Positions 51,187-59,278 of a DNA stretch of 64,000 nt are shown piece by piece. The notes under the pieces were generated by a model. The model did no database searches and was not told where the DNA came from. It saw nothing but the letters and a program-made list of their open reading frames with translations. Position numbers and translations under genes: made by a program. This DNA is from Candidatus Ozemobacteraceae bacterium (lineage in GTDB: Bacteria; Muiribacteriota; Ozemobacteria; Ozemobacterales; Ozemobacteraceae). Each line of letters begins with the position of its first letter. Positions within the stretch are counted from its first letter, which is position 1. The stretch covers positions 124,001 to 188,000 of the forward strand of contig DAOSOK010000002.1 of the NCBI GenBank assembly GCA_035373905.1, read 5' to 3'.

Positions 51187-51202
51187 GGGGTTCGTCTCCT
51201 CT

Positions 51203-52315
51203 TCACGGATTGGAAGGCTTGTTGCGGGACAGCCACTCCATCGTATCTTTCCAGACGGTTTCGCGGATGGGGTGGGCGACGGTCAGGGTGAAATGGGTGG
51301 CTTCGTACTTCCGGTTCGTCACTTTCGAGTTGGTGAGGATGCCGGGATTCCGTTCGGCGCACTCCACCGAGACGACATGGTCATTCGTCGCATACAGGTT
51401 CAGCGTCGGGAACGTGATCTTCCGCAGGTCGACGGTTTTCCCGTCGATGCGCATGGCGTTCTGCGAGAGCAGGTTCTCCTGGTAGCAGTCGCGGATGATC
51501 TCGACGAACGTCTGGCCCGGGAACGGGACGTTGTCGGTCGCCCATCGGTCGAGGGCCTTGAAATTCTTCAAGTATGTATCATCCAATATATTTTCAAACA
51601 GGATGCGCGGCTTCGCGAACGTCGATCTTGCCTGCAGGTAGGGGAACGGGGCGTGCAGGATCTTTTCCGGCACACAGCCGAATGCGTCGGCGAGCTTCTT
51701 CGGATCGAACGAGTCCTTATTGGTCCAGAGCGTGAGAAGGCCGCCCTCGGTGAACTCGAGCGGCGTAGCGAGAAGAACCAGGTTTGCGTACTCGTCGGGA
51801 TGCAGGGCGGCCATCATTGCCGCGCAGGTGCCGCCCAGGCAATATCCGAAAAGGGTGAGTTTCTTTCCGCCTTCGGCGCGGCGGACGCGGCGGACGGCGC
51901 GGAGGGCGACCCTCTCGAGGTAGTAGGCGAGGCCGTGCTGGGCGTTTTCCGGTCCGGGGATGCCCCAGTCGAGGAGGTAGACCTTGTATCCGGCCTTCGA
52001 CAGGGCCTCGATGAAGCTGTGTCCCGGCTGGAGATCGAGAATATACCAGCGGTTGATGAAAGAGTACACCATGAAGATCGGCGGCGCGTCGAGGGGCTTG
52101 CCGAGAACCTCGTATTCGAACAGCCGGCAGGTGCCTTCGGTGTAGACCGTACGGCAGGGCGTCTGGGCCATGCCGAGGGCGGCGAGTTGCTGGTCGCTGG
52201 CCCGGTTGCCGACGGCGGCGGCGTGCTGAAGATACTCGACGAATTTCCGCGCCCGCGCAAGGTCCTCCTGAAGACGGGGGTCCTGGACGGGGGCTGCTCC
52301 CTGCTGTTTGCTCAT
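51203..52315 (-). CDS. phaC: Polyhydroxyalkanoate synthase, PhaC-like, copy 2
   Basis: 370 residues. FGYCLGG gives Cys 159 as nucleophile; YATNDHVVSVE and EATHFTLTV give Asp and His. YLLDWGIPGPENAQHGL is typical. N-terminal 60 residues are longer and less conserved than in copy 1. The two synthases share only scattered motifs, so they probably diverged long ago or have different origin. It is the first gene of an operon with the PhaE-like copy 2, behind a strong sigma-70-type promoter. An AT island (51570-51600) encodes LFENILDDTYLK. Confidence 0.88.
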   Translation of the reverse strand: MSKQQGAAPVQDPRLQEDLARARKFVEYLQHAAAVGNRASDQQLAALGMAQTPCRTVYTEGTCRLFEYEVLGKPLDAPPIFMVYSFINRWYILDLQPGHSFIEALSKAGYKVYLLDWGIPGPENAQHGLAYYLERVALRAVRRVRRAEGGKKLTLFGYCLGGTCAAMMAALHPDEYANLVLLATPLEFTEGGLLTLWTNKDSFDPKKLADAFGCVPEKILHAPFPYLQARSTFAKPRILFENILDDTYLKNFKALDRWATDNVPFPGQTFVEIIRDCYQENLLSQNAMRIDGKTVDLRKITFPTLNLYATNDHVVSVECAERNPGILTNSKVTNRKYEATHFTLTVAHPIRETVWKDTMEWLSRNKPSNP

Positions 52316-52385
52316 GATAACGAAGCTCCTCCCTGGGATAGGCGGATCTGATATCCGGTGTGTGTCGGCCGATACCGGCCGGGAA

Positions 52386-52415
52386 AGTATAGGGGGCTCC
52401 CTCCGAGGGTGTCAA
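52386..52415 (-). promoter_or_regulatory. Promoter of phaC copy 2
   Basis: Minus strand: TTGACA (52410-52415), 18-bp spacer, TATACT (52386-52391). Unlike the other PHA promoters, no GCAATGCA box is present, which suggests separate control. Confidence 0.75.
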
Positions 52416-52448
52416 ATCGGGAATGGCCGTGGTTGCAACGCCGGGAAT

Positions 52449-52484
52449 GAAAAGCCGCCGGAACTGCCTGGGCAGACCGGCGGC
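52449..52484 (-). terminator. Terminator after the phasin-like genes
   Basis: GCCGCCGG pairs with CCGGCGGC around an inner CTGCC/GGCAG stem, followed on the minus strand by TTTTC. It lies 20 bp after the stop of the last phasin-like gene. Confidence 0.75.
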
Positions 52485-52503
52485 CGTGGAGACGAGCGGG
52501 GGA

Positions 52504-52794
52504 TTATTCGGCAGCCTTGGCCTTGGGGGCGGTCTGTTCGATCACCTGGCGCCAGACGTTCTCGAAGTGGTGCATGACGACGCGGGTGTTCTTCTGGTAG
52601 TCCTCATACGCCTTGTTGACCATCTCGATCTGCTTCTTGGCGGTTTCGTTGTAGGCTTCGCGCTGCATGTCGGCGATCTTGGTGACGTTCTCGGTGAGGG
52701 TCGTGTAGAACTTGAGGGAGTTCTCGAGACCTTCGCGGGAAAGGCGGATCATCTCGTCGCGGTCGAACAGGGGGGTGTTGGTGGTCGGGGTCAT
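52504..52794 (-). CDS. Phasin-like granule protein, copy 3
   Basis: 96 residues; AAGGAG precedes the ATG. Amphipathic helices run through the whole protein (LENSLKFYTTLTENVTKIAD, NKAYEDYQKNTRVVMHHFEN), as in PHA-granule phasins. It is a clear paralogue of the gene at 52866 (TPLFDRDEMIRLSREG against NPLFDRDEVLRLSRQG). It should coat PHA granules. Last gene of the three-gene string. Confidence 0.8.
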   Translation of the reverse strand: MTPTTNTPLFDRDEMIRLSREGLENSLKFYTTLTENVTKIADMQREAYNETAKKQIEMVNKAYEDYQKNTRVVMHHFENVWRQVIEQTAPKAKAAE

Positions 52795-52865
52795 TGGTAT
52801 TCTCCTTGATATTGTATTCAAAATAGAGAAGGCGTTTCGAATCGCCGTCTGTGTGAAACCGAACG

Positions 52866-53144
52866 TTACAGGGCGGCCTGGGGCTGGGACTGGAACTGGT
52901 CCGCGAGCTTCCGCCACTCTCTCTCGAAGCCACTCGTGATCGTGCGGCTGCTCTTCTGATACTCCTCGAAGGACTTGTTGACGAGGTCGATTTGACGGCG
53001 GGAAGCTTCGTTCATCGTGTCCTTCTGGATCTCGCCGAGTTTCAGGGCGTTCTCGGTCAGCGTCATGTAGAATCTCAGGGAGTTTTCCATCCCCTGTCTC
53101 GAGAGCCGGAGCACTTCGTCGCGGTCGAACAACGGGTTTGTCAT
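52866..53144 (-). CDS. Phasin-like granule protein, copy 2
   Basis: 92 residues. Same pattern as copy 3: NPLFDRDEVLRLSRQGMENS, then TLTENALKLGEIQKDTMNEA and FEEYQKSSRTITSGFEREW. A weak ribosome site (AAAGGAT) precedes the ATG. Separation of 71 bp to copy 3 and 36 bp to copy 1 fits one transcript. It arose with copy 3 by duplication. Confidence 0.8.
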   Translation of the reverse strand: MTNPLFDRDEVLRLSRQGMENSLRFYMTLTENALKLGEIQKDTMNEASRRQIDLVNKSFEEYQKSSRTITSGFEREWRKLADQFQSQPQAAL

Positions 53145-53180
53145 TGGTCGGATCCTTTCGTGTCTTGTGTCTGCGGGTGG

Positions 53181-53465
53181 TCATCGGTCGGTCCCGGTCT
53201 GGGCTTGGCGGTCGATGGCGCGGTTGAAGAGCGATTCGCAGTGATTCCGGAGAATCCTGGCCGCCTTCAGCGACTCGTCGATGACTAGGTTGGAAATCTC
53301 GGCCTGGCGGCGATGGACTTCATTCACGGTCTCGACCTGCATCGAGGCGACCTTCTCGACGTTGTGCGAAAACTGGACGGCCAGACGCATCGAGGCGTCG
53401 AACAGGTGCGTGGAGAGATCGGCGAGATCCGTGAGCGGGGTCATGGTGCTGCGGAAGGCGTTCAT
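53181..53465 (-). CDS. Phasin-like granule protein, copy 1
   Basis: 94 residues; CAGGAGA precedes the ATG 53465. Helical and amphipathic (DASMRLAVQFSHNVEKVASM, RRQAEISNLVIDESLKAARI). It is more distant from the other two copies but keeps the sequence of helices and the VEKVASMQVETVNE core. As the first gene behind a near-perfect promoter with a GCAATGCA box it should be the most strongly made. Confidence 0.75.
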   Translation of the reverse strand: MNAFRSTMTPLTDLADLSTHLFDASMRLAVQFSHNVEKVASMQVETVNEVHRRQAEISNLVIDESLKAARILRNHCESLFNRAIDRQAQTGTDR

Positions 53466-53480
53466 GGTTTTGTTCTCCTG

Positions 53481-53499
53481 AAATTGTGCGGTGCAATTT
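53481..53499 (-). promoter_or_regulatory. Imperfect TGC-rich palindrome in the phasin leader
   Basis: AAATTGTGC-G-GTGCAATTT is an imperfect inverted repeat between the transcription start and ribosome site of the first phasin-like gene. Candidate PhaR operator, weaker than the GCAATGCA box upstream. Confidence 0.45.
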
Positions 53500-53531
53500 C
53501 GTGCTTGTGTTGAATTGGTCTTACAGAAGCA

Positions 53532-53560
53532 AATATAGCATCGGTAAGAAATTGTGTCAA
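53532..53560 (-). promoter_or_regulatory. Promoter of the phasin-like gene string
   Basis: Minus strand: TTGACA (53555-53560), 17-bp spacer, TATATT (53532-53537). The -35 box is an exact consensus match. Confidence 0.85.
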
Positions 53561-53568
53561 GCAAAATA

Positions 53569-53585
53569 ATTTTGCAATGCAAAAT
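53569..53585 (-). promoter_or_regulatory. GCAATGCA palindrome upstream of the phasin promoter
   Basis: ATTTTGCA-A-TGCAAAAT, a perfect 17-base inverted repeat directly upstream of the -35 box. The segment TGCATTGCAAAATTATTT recurs at the same place before the phaE-like/phaC promoter. Probable PhaR operator or upstream activating site. Confidence 0.7.
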
Positions 53586-53710
53586 ATTTTTTCTGCCGCT
53601 CGTTCGCGGAGGTGCCAAGACGCGCCCGGAGCGACTCGTCGTCGGGGCGTCCGGGGTGAGCCGAAGAGGGCGAGGCACCCGTGGGAAATGTGTGGTCCGG
53701 GATGCGAGGG

Positions 53711-53744
53711 AAAAGAAACAGCCCGGGAGCTTCCGGGCTGTTTC
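53711..53744. terminator. Perfect hairpin after phaR
   Basis: GAAACAGCCCGG pairs with CCGGGCTGTTTC (12 bp, loop GAGCTT), 20 bp after the phaR stop. The stem itself has T-rich ends, so it may work in both directions. Confidence 0.75.
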
Positions 53745-53763
53745 TGAATGAAGCGGGAGGCCG

Positions 53764-54405
53764 CTACCTCTTGCGGCGGCGGACGGTCCCCGGTTTCTCG
53801 GCGTGCTTCAGGGCTTCGACCTCGCGGCGGAGTCGCTGGAGTTCCTCGCGAAGCGAATCATCCGCATGCGGGGCGGGCTGGGCGGGGGACTGAACCGGCT
53901 GGGCCGCCTGGCCGTGGGTGGGCTGCTGAGGCGGCGTTTGCGGTTGGGGAGCCTGTGGTTGAGGCTGCGGCTGCGGAGAAGCGCCGAAAAAACTTCCGAA
54001 TGGCGACATGGTCGGAAAACTTCCGGGAAGCCAGGGATTCATCATCATCCCGGACATCAGGCGCCGCTGCTGGTCGAGATATCCCTGGAACGCCTGGGGA
54101 AGACCGTTGTAGAGGAAGTCGCGGACGACGTTGTCCTGCGCGCGGATCATCAGCGTGACGAGGTCGAGCGGGAGATAGTCGGGGCGGGATTTCAGCGTTT
54201 CCACGAGAACCTGCCCCATGGTGACCTGCGTGAGGTCTTCGCCGGTCTTGTGATCGAGGATCCGAATCCGCTCGCCGGCCTTGATGCGATCGGCGATCTC
54301 GCCGAGCGTGACATGGGTGTTTCGCGTCGCATCATAGATGCGGCGGTTCGGATACTTGCGGAGAATGGTTTCGCCCTGGCCTTCGCCGTGCTGTTTCTGT
54401 GTCAT
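53764..54405 (-). CDS. phaR: PHA synthesis repressor PhaR
   Basis: 213 residues. The N-terminal DNA-binding domain reads ILRKYPNRRIYDATRNTHVT, the PHB_acc_N signature, and continues to DLTQVTMGQVLVE. The central part resembles the PHB-binding region (LTLMIRAQDNVVRDFLY). The tail is Pro/Gln-rich (QPQPQPQAPQPQ) and then a coiled coil (SLREELQRLRREVEALKHAE). PhaR binds PHA granules and, when free, represses phasin and its own gene. The GCAATGCA box in its own promoter fits autoregulation. Confidence 0.92.
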   Translation of the reverse strand: MTQKQHGEGQGETILRKYPNRRIYDATRNTHVTLGEIADRIKAGERIRILDHKTGEDLTQVTMGQVLVETLKSRPDYLPLDLVTLMIRAQDNVVRDFLYNGLPQAFQGYLDQQRRLMSGMMMNPWLPGSFPTMSPFGSFFGASPQPQPQPQAPQPQTPPQQPTHGQAAQPVQSPAQPAPHADDSLREELQRLRREVEALKHAEKPGTVRRRKR

Positions 54406-54467
54406 GCCGTGCCTCCGGTTCGTGGTGCGGAATGGACCGGTCGCGCTTCCCGTGCGGTCCTTCGAAA

Positions 54468-54496
54468 ATTATAATGCATTGCGGCCGGAAGGTAAA
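54468..54496 (-). promoter_or_regulatory. phaR promoter with GCAATGCA box
   Basis: Minus strand: TTTACC (54491-54496), 17-bp spacer, TATAAT (54468-54473). GCAATGCA lies inside the spacer (54475-54482), the same position as in the phaE-like/phaC promoter. Confidence 0.7.
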
Positions 54497-54524
54497 GGCC
54501 CTTGTTGTCGCGCAAAAGCCGCGC

Positions 54525-55739
54525 TCACTCCCAGCGGCCGGGAATGGCGGTTCCGCAAAAAGCGCAGGCGCCGTTCCTGATATGCATTTCCCCGATCGAA
54601 TACCCGAACCGCTCGACGACGCGCTTTTTGCAGCCCGGGCAGAAGGTGCTCTCTCCCTCGTGGCCGGGGATGTTTCCCAGGTAGACATACCGAAGGCCGG
54701 CCTGCATCGCCAGTTCCCGCAGTCGTTCGAGGGTGTCGGGCGGCGTCGGCGGAAGGCTGCGAAGACGGTAGGTGGGCATGAACCGTGAGAGGAACAGGCT
54801 GATGTCTGGGCCGGCGTGTTCCACGAGCCATCGGAACATGGCCGAGCAGGTCACGGGATCGTCGTTCAGCGTCGGAACGACGAGCGTGACGATATCGACG
54901 AGGGTCTTGCTCCCGGCCAATCGTTCGATCGTCGAAAGAACCGGCGCGAGAGTCCCTCCGCAGACGGAGCGGTAGAAACGTTCCGTGAACCCCTTGAGGT
55001 CGACTTTCATGACGTCGAGCCAGGGAAGGAGCTCCCTGAGAGGCTCGGGGTTGATATAGCCGCAGGAAATCATGATGTTCGCGAGGCCGGCCGCGCGGGC
55101 CGCTTTCGACGTGTCGAGCATGTACTCGTAGAAGATCGTCGGCTCGGTGTACGTGTAGGCGATGCTCCTGCACTTGTTGGCAAGCGCTTCCGCGACGACC
55201 CGCCCGGGAGGGAGATCGTAAAACTCGCACTCTTCCGGCCCGATCTGCGAGATCTGCCAGTTCTGGCAGTAGCGGCAGCCGAAGAGGCACCCGGCCGTCG
55301 CGATCGAGAAGGCTGTGCTGCCGGGCAGGAAATGAAAGACCGGCTTTTTTTCGATCGGATCGATCGCCGCCGAGCAGGGGCGGCCGTACACGAGAGTGCC
55401 GAGACGGTTTTCCAGGCTGATGCGCGCCCTGCAGAGACCTCGTTCGAACGGCTTCAGCGTGCAGAAACGGGGGCAGAGTTCGCAGCGGATCAGTCCGTTC
55501 GCGGTGCGCGACCAGTACATCGCATCACGCGGGGAGAAGCCGGCCGCTTCGAGGGCGCGCAGGTTCGCCTCGGCGGCGGCGCGGTCGTAGGTATGCCGGC
55601 CCGCCGGCCCTTCGGGCTGGGCCCGTTCCGGGGAAACGGCTTTCAGTCCGCTCCCGGCACGGCCGTCGAGGAGAAGTCCGCCGAGGCTGATTCCTGCCGC
55701 CGCGGTGCAGACGTCGATGAGAAACCGGCGCCTGTTCAT
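54525..55739 (-). CDS. amrS: AmmeMemoRadiSam-system radical SAM enzyme with Tat-like signal
   Basis: 404 residues. Residues 1-24 (MNRRRFLIDVCTAAAGISLG) look like a twin-arginine signal. The domain body contains a CELCPRFC segment (86-93) and the radical-SAM motif CLFGCRYC (Cys 151, 155, 158), plus YTYTEPTIFYEY and LVVPTLNDD. The family works with MEMO-type and AMMECR1-type proteins; the substrate is unknown. A C-terminal zinc-ribbon pair CPGCKK...CAFCG is visible. The start overlaps the stop of the FMN/4Fe-4S gene. If exported, it would meet neither SAM nor low potential, so the N-terminus is puzzling. Confidence 0.88.
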   Translation of the reverse strand: MNRRRFLIDVCTAAAGISLGGLLLDGRAGSGLKAVSPERAQPEGPAGRHTYDRAAAEANLRALEAAGFSPRDAMYWSRTANGLIRCELCPRFCTLKPFERGLCRARISLENRLGTLVYGRPCSAAIDPIEKKPVFHFLPGSTAFSIATAGCLFGCRYCQNWQISQIGPEECEFYDLPPGRVVAEALANKCRSIAYTYTEPTIFYEYMLDTSKAARAAGLANIMISCGYINPEPLRELLPWLDVMKVDLKGFTERFYRSVCGGTLAPVLSTIERLAGSKTLVDIVTLVVPTLNDDPVTCSAMFRWLVEHAGPDISLFLSRFMPTYRLRSLPPTPPDTLERLRELAMQAGLRYVYLGNIPGHEGESTFCPGCKKRVVERFGYSIGEMHIRNGACAFCGTAIPGRWE

Positions 55740-56929
55740 GAGTCGCCGCCCGGACCGGGTTTCTCGGCTGGCCGGAGACGGGCCAGGCTCGTTTTGAACG
55801 TCTCGATGTCGGCAAACAGCGGGTTCAGAGGGCACAGTTTCCGGCAATAGAAGCGGGGAACCAGCGCCGCGCCTGCGAGAACCGAAACGGCGAGAAGCGT
55901 TCCCCACGCGCCGAGATTCCGGAAGAAGAGGGCCGAAAAGACTTCCGCCCGCTCCAGGGGGAGGTCTTCCGTCATCGGATACAGCAGGAGAACCGTCCAG
56001 AGGAGGGCACGACCAGGTCCGGGGCTGCATGAGCCGGGAGAAGCCGCGGGCGAGATCGAGTGAATGACGTCCTGGAGGCGGCCGCAGGGGCAGAGAAACC
56101 GGCAGTAGCCGCGCCTTGAGAGAAAGACGGCCGTCGCCGCGAGTGCCAGAATCAGGCCCGCCTGGAAGGACGCCGAACCGCCCGTCAGGAAGCGGAGATG
56201 CGAAAGGGAGACGAATGTCGGGGAAAGGAGACCGAGGGAAAAAACGACGAAGGTCGCCGCAAGGGCGTTTCCGATGAATCGCTGAAAACATGCCGCGAGG
56301 ACGGCGATGAAGACGGCAACCAAGCTGGTCCGAACGCCTTTCCTGGAAGGAAGCGCGGACGCGGGTTCTCTCGGAAGGGGCCGACCGGAGGAGGCGTTCG
56401 CGACGGCAAACCCCTGACGAAGGGCCTGACACAGGGCTTCGACCGAGACGGTGGCGTGCGTCAGACCTTCGATGTCCTCACCCGGAACAAGGGGGTCATG
56501 GGCCGTTTTTCCGGCGAACTGTCCGAGAAACCAGTCTGAATCGATGCCGGCGACGAACGTCGGCGTTTCAGTATGCGAGAGGAGGCGCACGCCGGTGATG
56601 CGGCCTGCATCGTCGAAGCCGGCGACGAGATCGACGGGGCCAGCATAGCCTGCCGGGCGTGGAGCGAGAAACGCGCTGAAAACGGCGTGCCAGCGAACGG
56701 TTCCCGAGGCGTCGATCCCTTCAAGACGGCAAGGTCCGTGAGAAGCGGGGCGCAGAGAGAGACCGGACGGGCCGATGGACCGGGCGGCAGCTTCCCATGC
56801 CGCCGGAATGTCCCCGGCGGGACCGGGGCGATCTGACGGCGTTCTCGTCGTACGGGCGCCGTGGAGCCAGACGAGAGCCAGCAGGAGAACCGTCACTCCG
56901 GCAAAGACGTGATGTGTCTTCGCTCTCAA
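55736..56929 (-). CDS. FMN-binding, 4Fe-4S membrane protein (NosR/RnfG-like)
   Basis: 397 residues. An N-terminal span is followed by an FMN_bind domain (about 70-180): AGFDDAGRITGVRLL, HTETPTF, DSDWFLGQFAGK, GLTHATVSVEAL. Several spans follow. Two Cys clusters, CRFLCPCGRLQD (near 272) and CRKLCPLNP (near 358), are half-motifs of a NapH/NosR-type 4Fe-4S module. It probably moves electrons across the membrane. The ATGA overlap with the radical-SAM gene suggests it is the electron source or sink for that system. No cytochrome or nos genes are near. Confidence 0.8.
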   Translation of the reverse strand: MRAKTHHVFAGVTVLLLALVWLHGARTTRTPSDRPGPAGDIPAAWEAAARSIGPSGLSLRPASHGPCRLEGIDASGTVRWHAVFSAFLAPRPAGYAGPVDLVAGFDDAGRITGVRLLSHTETPTFVAGIDSDWFLGQFAGKTAHDPLVPGEDIEGLTHATVSVEALCQALRQGFAVANASSGRPLPREPASALPSRKGVRTSLVAVFIAVLAACFQRFIGNALAATFVVFSLGLLSPTFVSLSHLRFLTGGSASFQAGLILALAATAVFLSRRGYCRFLCPCGRLQDVIHSISPAASPGSCSPGPGRALLWTVLLLYPMTEDLPLERAEVFSALFFRNLGAWGTLLAVSVLAGAALVPRFYCRKLCPLNPLFADIETFKTSLARLRPAEKPGPGGDS

Positions 56930-57005
56930 AATTCATCCTCGTTTCATCTCGTTCGGTGGTATAGTGAAACGGCTCCATGATACCTGTTTTCAAAGCGAAC
57001 CTGAA

Positions 57006-59210
57006 ATGAATTTTCCCGCCCTATCCGATATCTTCCGTCTTCTTCTCGACAATCTCACCAGCGCCGAATACGAGTTGCGCAAGGCGGCCCTCACGGCGGT
57101 GAGCAGATTGCGGGGGGAAACCGCCGCCGAGATTCTGTTCGAGCGCTTCAAAAGCGACAATCTCGATGATTACCTGACCTTCGCGCTCAGCAGAATGAGC
57201 GCCGACAAGGCGGCAAAACTCTTGCTTCAGGCTCTCCACGATACGCACGTCGAGACCAGGCTCGCCGCGGCCGACGCCCTGTCGCGGCTGAATGCCGACG
57301 AAGCGGTCCAGGTGCTCAGCGATGCGGTCGAGCAGTATCTCGCGGGGTCGGGCGGCGGTGCGGACGCCGTTCTGCTGAGCGAGGAAGCCATTTCCGGCGC
57401 CGTCCGGGCGCTCGGGAGACTCGGCACGCCCGTCTGCATGGCGTTGATGCGCAAGCTTCTTATGAAGGAAACGAATCCGCGTATCCGTGCAACGATTCTC
57501 GCGGCCATCGTTCCGCGAATGACCGACTCGTTGCTGACCCTTGTCGCGGGGTTTCTCAAAGACGAAGACCCCCGCGTCCGGGCGAATGCCGTCGAGGCCC
57601 TCCAGGCGCTGAAGAATCCATCCATCATCGCCGTTCTTCAGCCGTATCTCTACGATCCGCACCAGCGCGTGCGCGCGAACGCCATCAAGGCCGTCTGGCA
57701 ATACGGTGACTTCGAGGTTTCCGCCACGCTCAAGGAAATGCTGGCCGACAAGGACAAGCGGCAGCGCGTGTCGGCTCTCTACGCCATCGGGGAAATCAGG
57801 CTCGCCGGCTTTCAGAAGCATGTCCTGGCGGCGCTCAGAGACCAGGACGCGGACATCCGACGAAATGCCCTCATTGCGATTCGGAAAATCTCCGTCGGAG
57901 CACAGGCCCCGATTCTCGCGACGCTGAAAGACAGCGTGCTTCCCCTGCTGGAGGACCAGGAGCCGGCGGTCAGACTCCAGGCCGTCACTGCGCTGGAAGC
58001 GACGATGGGCGGCGAAGCCTTCATGCCCCTGGTCAAGCGGCTTCTCATGGAAAAAGCCGCCGGGGTTCTCGCGCAGATCATCGATACGATCGGCCGGTTC
58101 AGAAAGCCCGAGACTCTCTCGATCATCGATTCCTATCTCGACAACTCCGAAGCGCAGGTTGCCATCGCCGCACTGAACGCCATCGGCGGAATAGAGCCAG
58201 AAATGGTGACGTCCGTCGTCCTCAAGTCGATCAGGCGAAGTATGAAGCATCCTGAAATCCGGGTTCGCAGGAAAACCGTCGAGACCCTGTGGAAACTTGG
58301 CGCCTTCGACGTCCTCAACGAGTTGTGCGTCGGGTTGCGTCACGAGCGCCAGGATATTCGGAAGATGTTTCTCCAGTGTTTCGGGGAGGTGTGCGCCGAA
58401 GTATCGCGATCAGGAGGCGAGCTTCTCACGACTTTCGAGCGTGAGTTGAAAGCGGCTATCGCCGAACATCAGAAAAGGCTCGAACAGAGTAAATCTTCTG
58501 CGGCCCAGGCAGATGCCCAGAACCTTTGGAACCTCGCGGCCGGGCACATCCGCTCCGGAAGGAACACCGAGGCGGCGGACGCTCTCGAACGCCTGCTGAA
58601 GATGGCCCCGAGGCATGTTCAGGCTTGGATGGCTCTTGGCGATTTGGCCCATCGTGGGGACGACCATGTGCGGGCCATCGACTGTTTCCGTTCGGCCTTG
58701 GCCCTGGAGCCCAACTTGCCGAAAGCCCTGTATGCCCTCGGTCAGATCCACCACGCAAGGGGGGAATGGAAGCAGGCGGCCGAGGCGCTTCATGCGACGA
58801 TCCGGTTGTATCCGAAGCTGCCGCAGGCGTATCTACTGCTGGCCGAGGCTCTCGAAGAGCTTCAGCGGCCCCAGGACGCCTACAAGGCCCTGCTTCGCCT
58901 GGCGGACCTCGTGCCGGACAACCCCGCCGCCCTCCAACGACTGGCGCGGGCGGCGTTTTTCGTCGGGGATTCGACGAAAGCCGTTGCTGCCGCGAAAAAG
59001 GCGGCCGAACACGGGCAGATCGACCTGGCCTGCCATTTTATTATATCGTATGGTATGGCATTCGAGGGGAACGGCGGGGCCGCCTATCGCGACCTGGTGC
59101 TTCTCGTCTCGAAAATCCTCGCACACCCCTCGGGGAAGGGGACCGCGGAACTGTTGAAGCTGTGCCAGTGTGCCGCGAAGCTGTTTGCCATGCGTTCGGA
59201 AAATGCCTGA
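57006..59210 (+). CDS. HEAT-repeat protein with C-terminal TPR region
   Basis: 734 residues from ATG 57006. About 12 HEAT repeats fill residues 1-490 (DPRVRANAVEALQALKNPSI, DQDADIRRNALIAIRKISVG). A charged linker near 495 leads to four TPR units (MALGDLAHRGDDHVRAIDCF, ALYALGQIHHARGEWKQAAE). The last 60 residues are not repeats. No signal peptide; a cytoplasmic scaffold. An AT island (59037-59058) encodes CHFIISYGMA. It stands divergent from the FMN/4Fe-4S gene; an upstream GTG could extend the N-terminus by 14 residues. Confidence 0.82.
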   Translation: MNFPALSDIFRLLLDNLTSAEYELRKAALTAVSRLRGETAAEILFERFKSDNLDDYLTFALSRMSADKAAKLLLQALHDTHVETRLAAADALSRLNADEAVQVLSDAVEQYLAGSGGGADAVLLSEEAISGAVRALGRLGTPVCMALMRKLLMKETNPRIRATILAAIVPRMTDSLLTLVAGFLKDEDPRVRANAVEALQALKNPSIIAVLQPYLYDPHQRVRANAIKAVWQYGDFEVSATLKEMLADKDKRQRVSALYAIGEIRLAGFQKHVLAALRDQDADIRRNALIAIRKISVGAQAPILATLKDSVLPLLEDQEPAVRLQAVTALEATMGGEAFMPLVKRLLMEKAAGVLAQIIDTIGRFRKPETLSIIDSYLDNSEAQVAIAALNAIGGIEPEMVTSVVLKSIRRSMKHPEIRVRRKTVETLWKLGAFDVLNELCVGLRHERQDIRKMFLQCFGEVCAEVSRSGGELLTTFERELKAAIAEHQKRLEQSKSSAAQADAQNLWNLAAGHIRSGRNTEAADALERLLKMAPRHVQAWMALGDLAHRGDDHVRAIDCFRSALALEPNLPKALYALGQIHHARGEWKQAAEALHATIRLYPKLPQAYLLLAEALEELQRPQDAYKALLRLADLVPDNPAALQRLARAAFFVGDSTKAVAAAKKAAEHGQIDLACHFIISYGMAFEGNGGAAYRDLVLLVSKILAHPSGKGTAELLKLCQCAAKLFAMRSENA

Positions 59211-59278
59211 AAACGGTTTGCGAGGCGGGTGGCCGTGTATTATGATGGCATGACTATCTTGTCTGGTGGAGGGAAACC

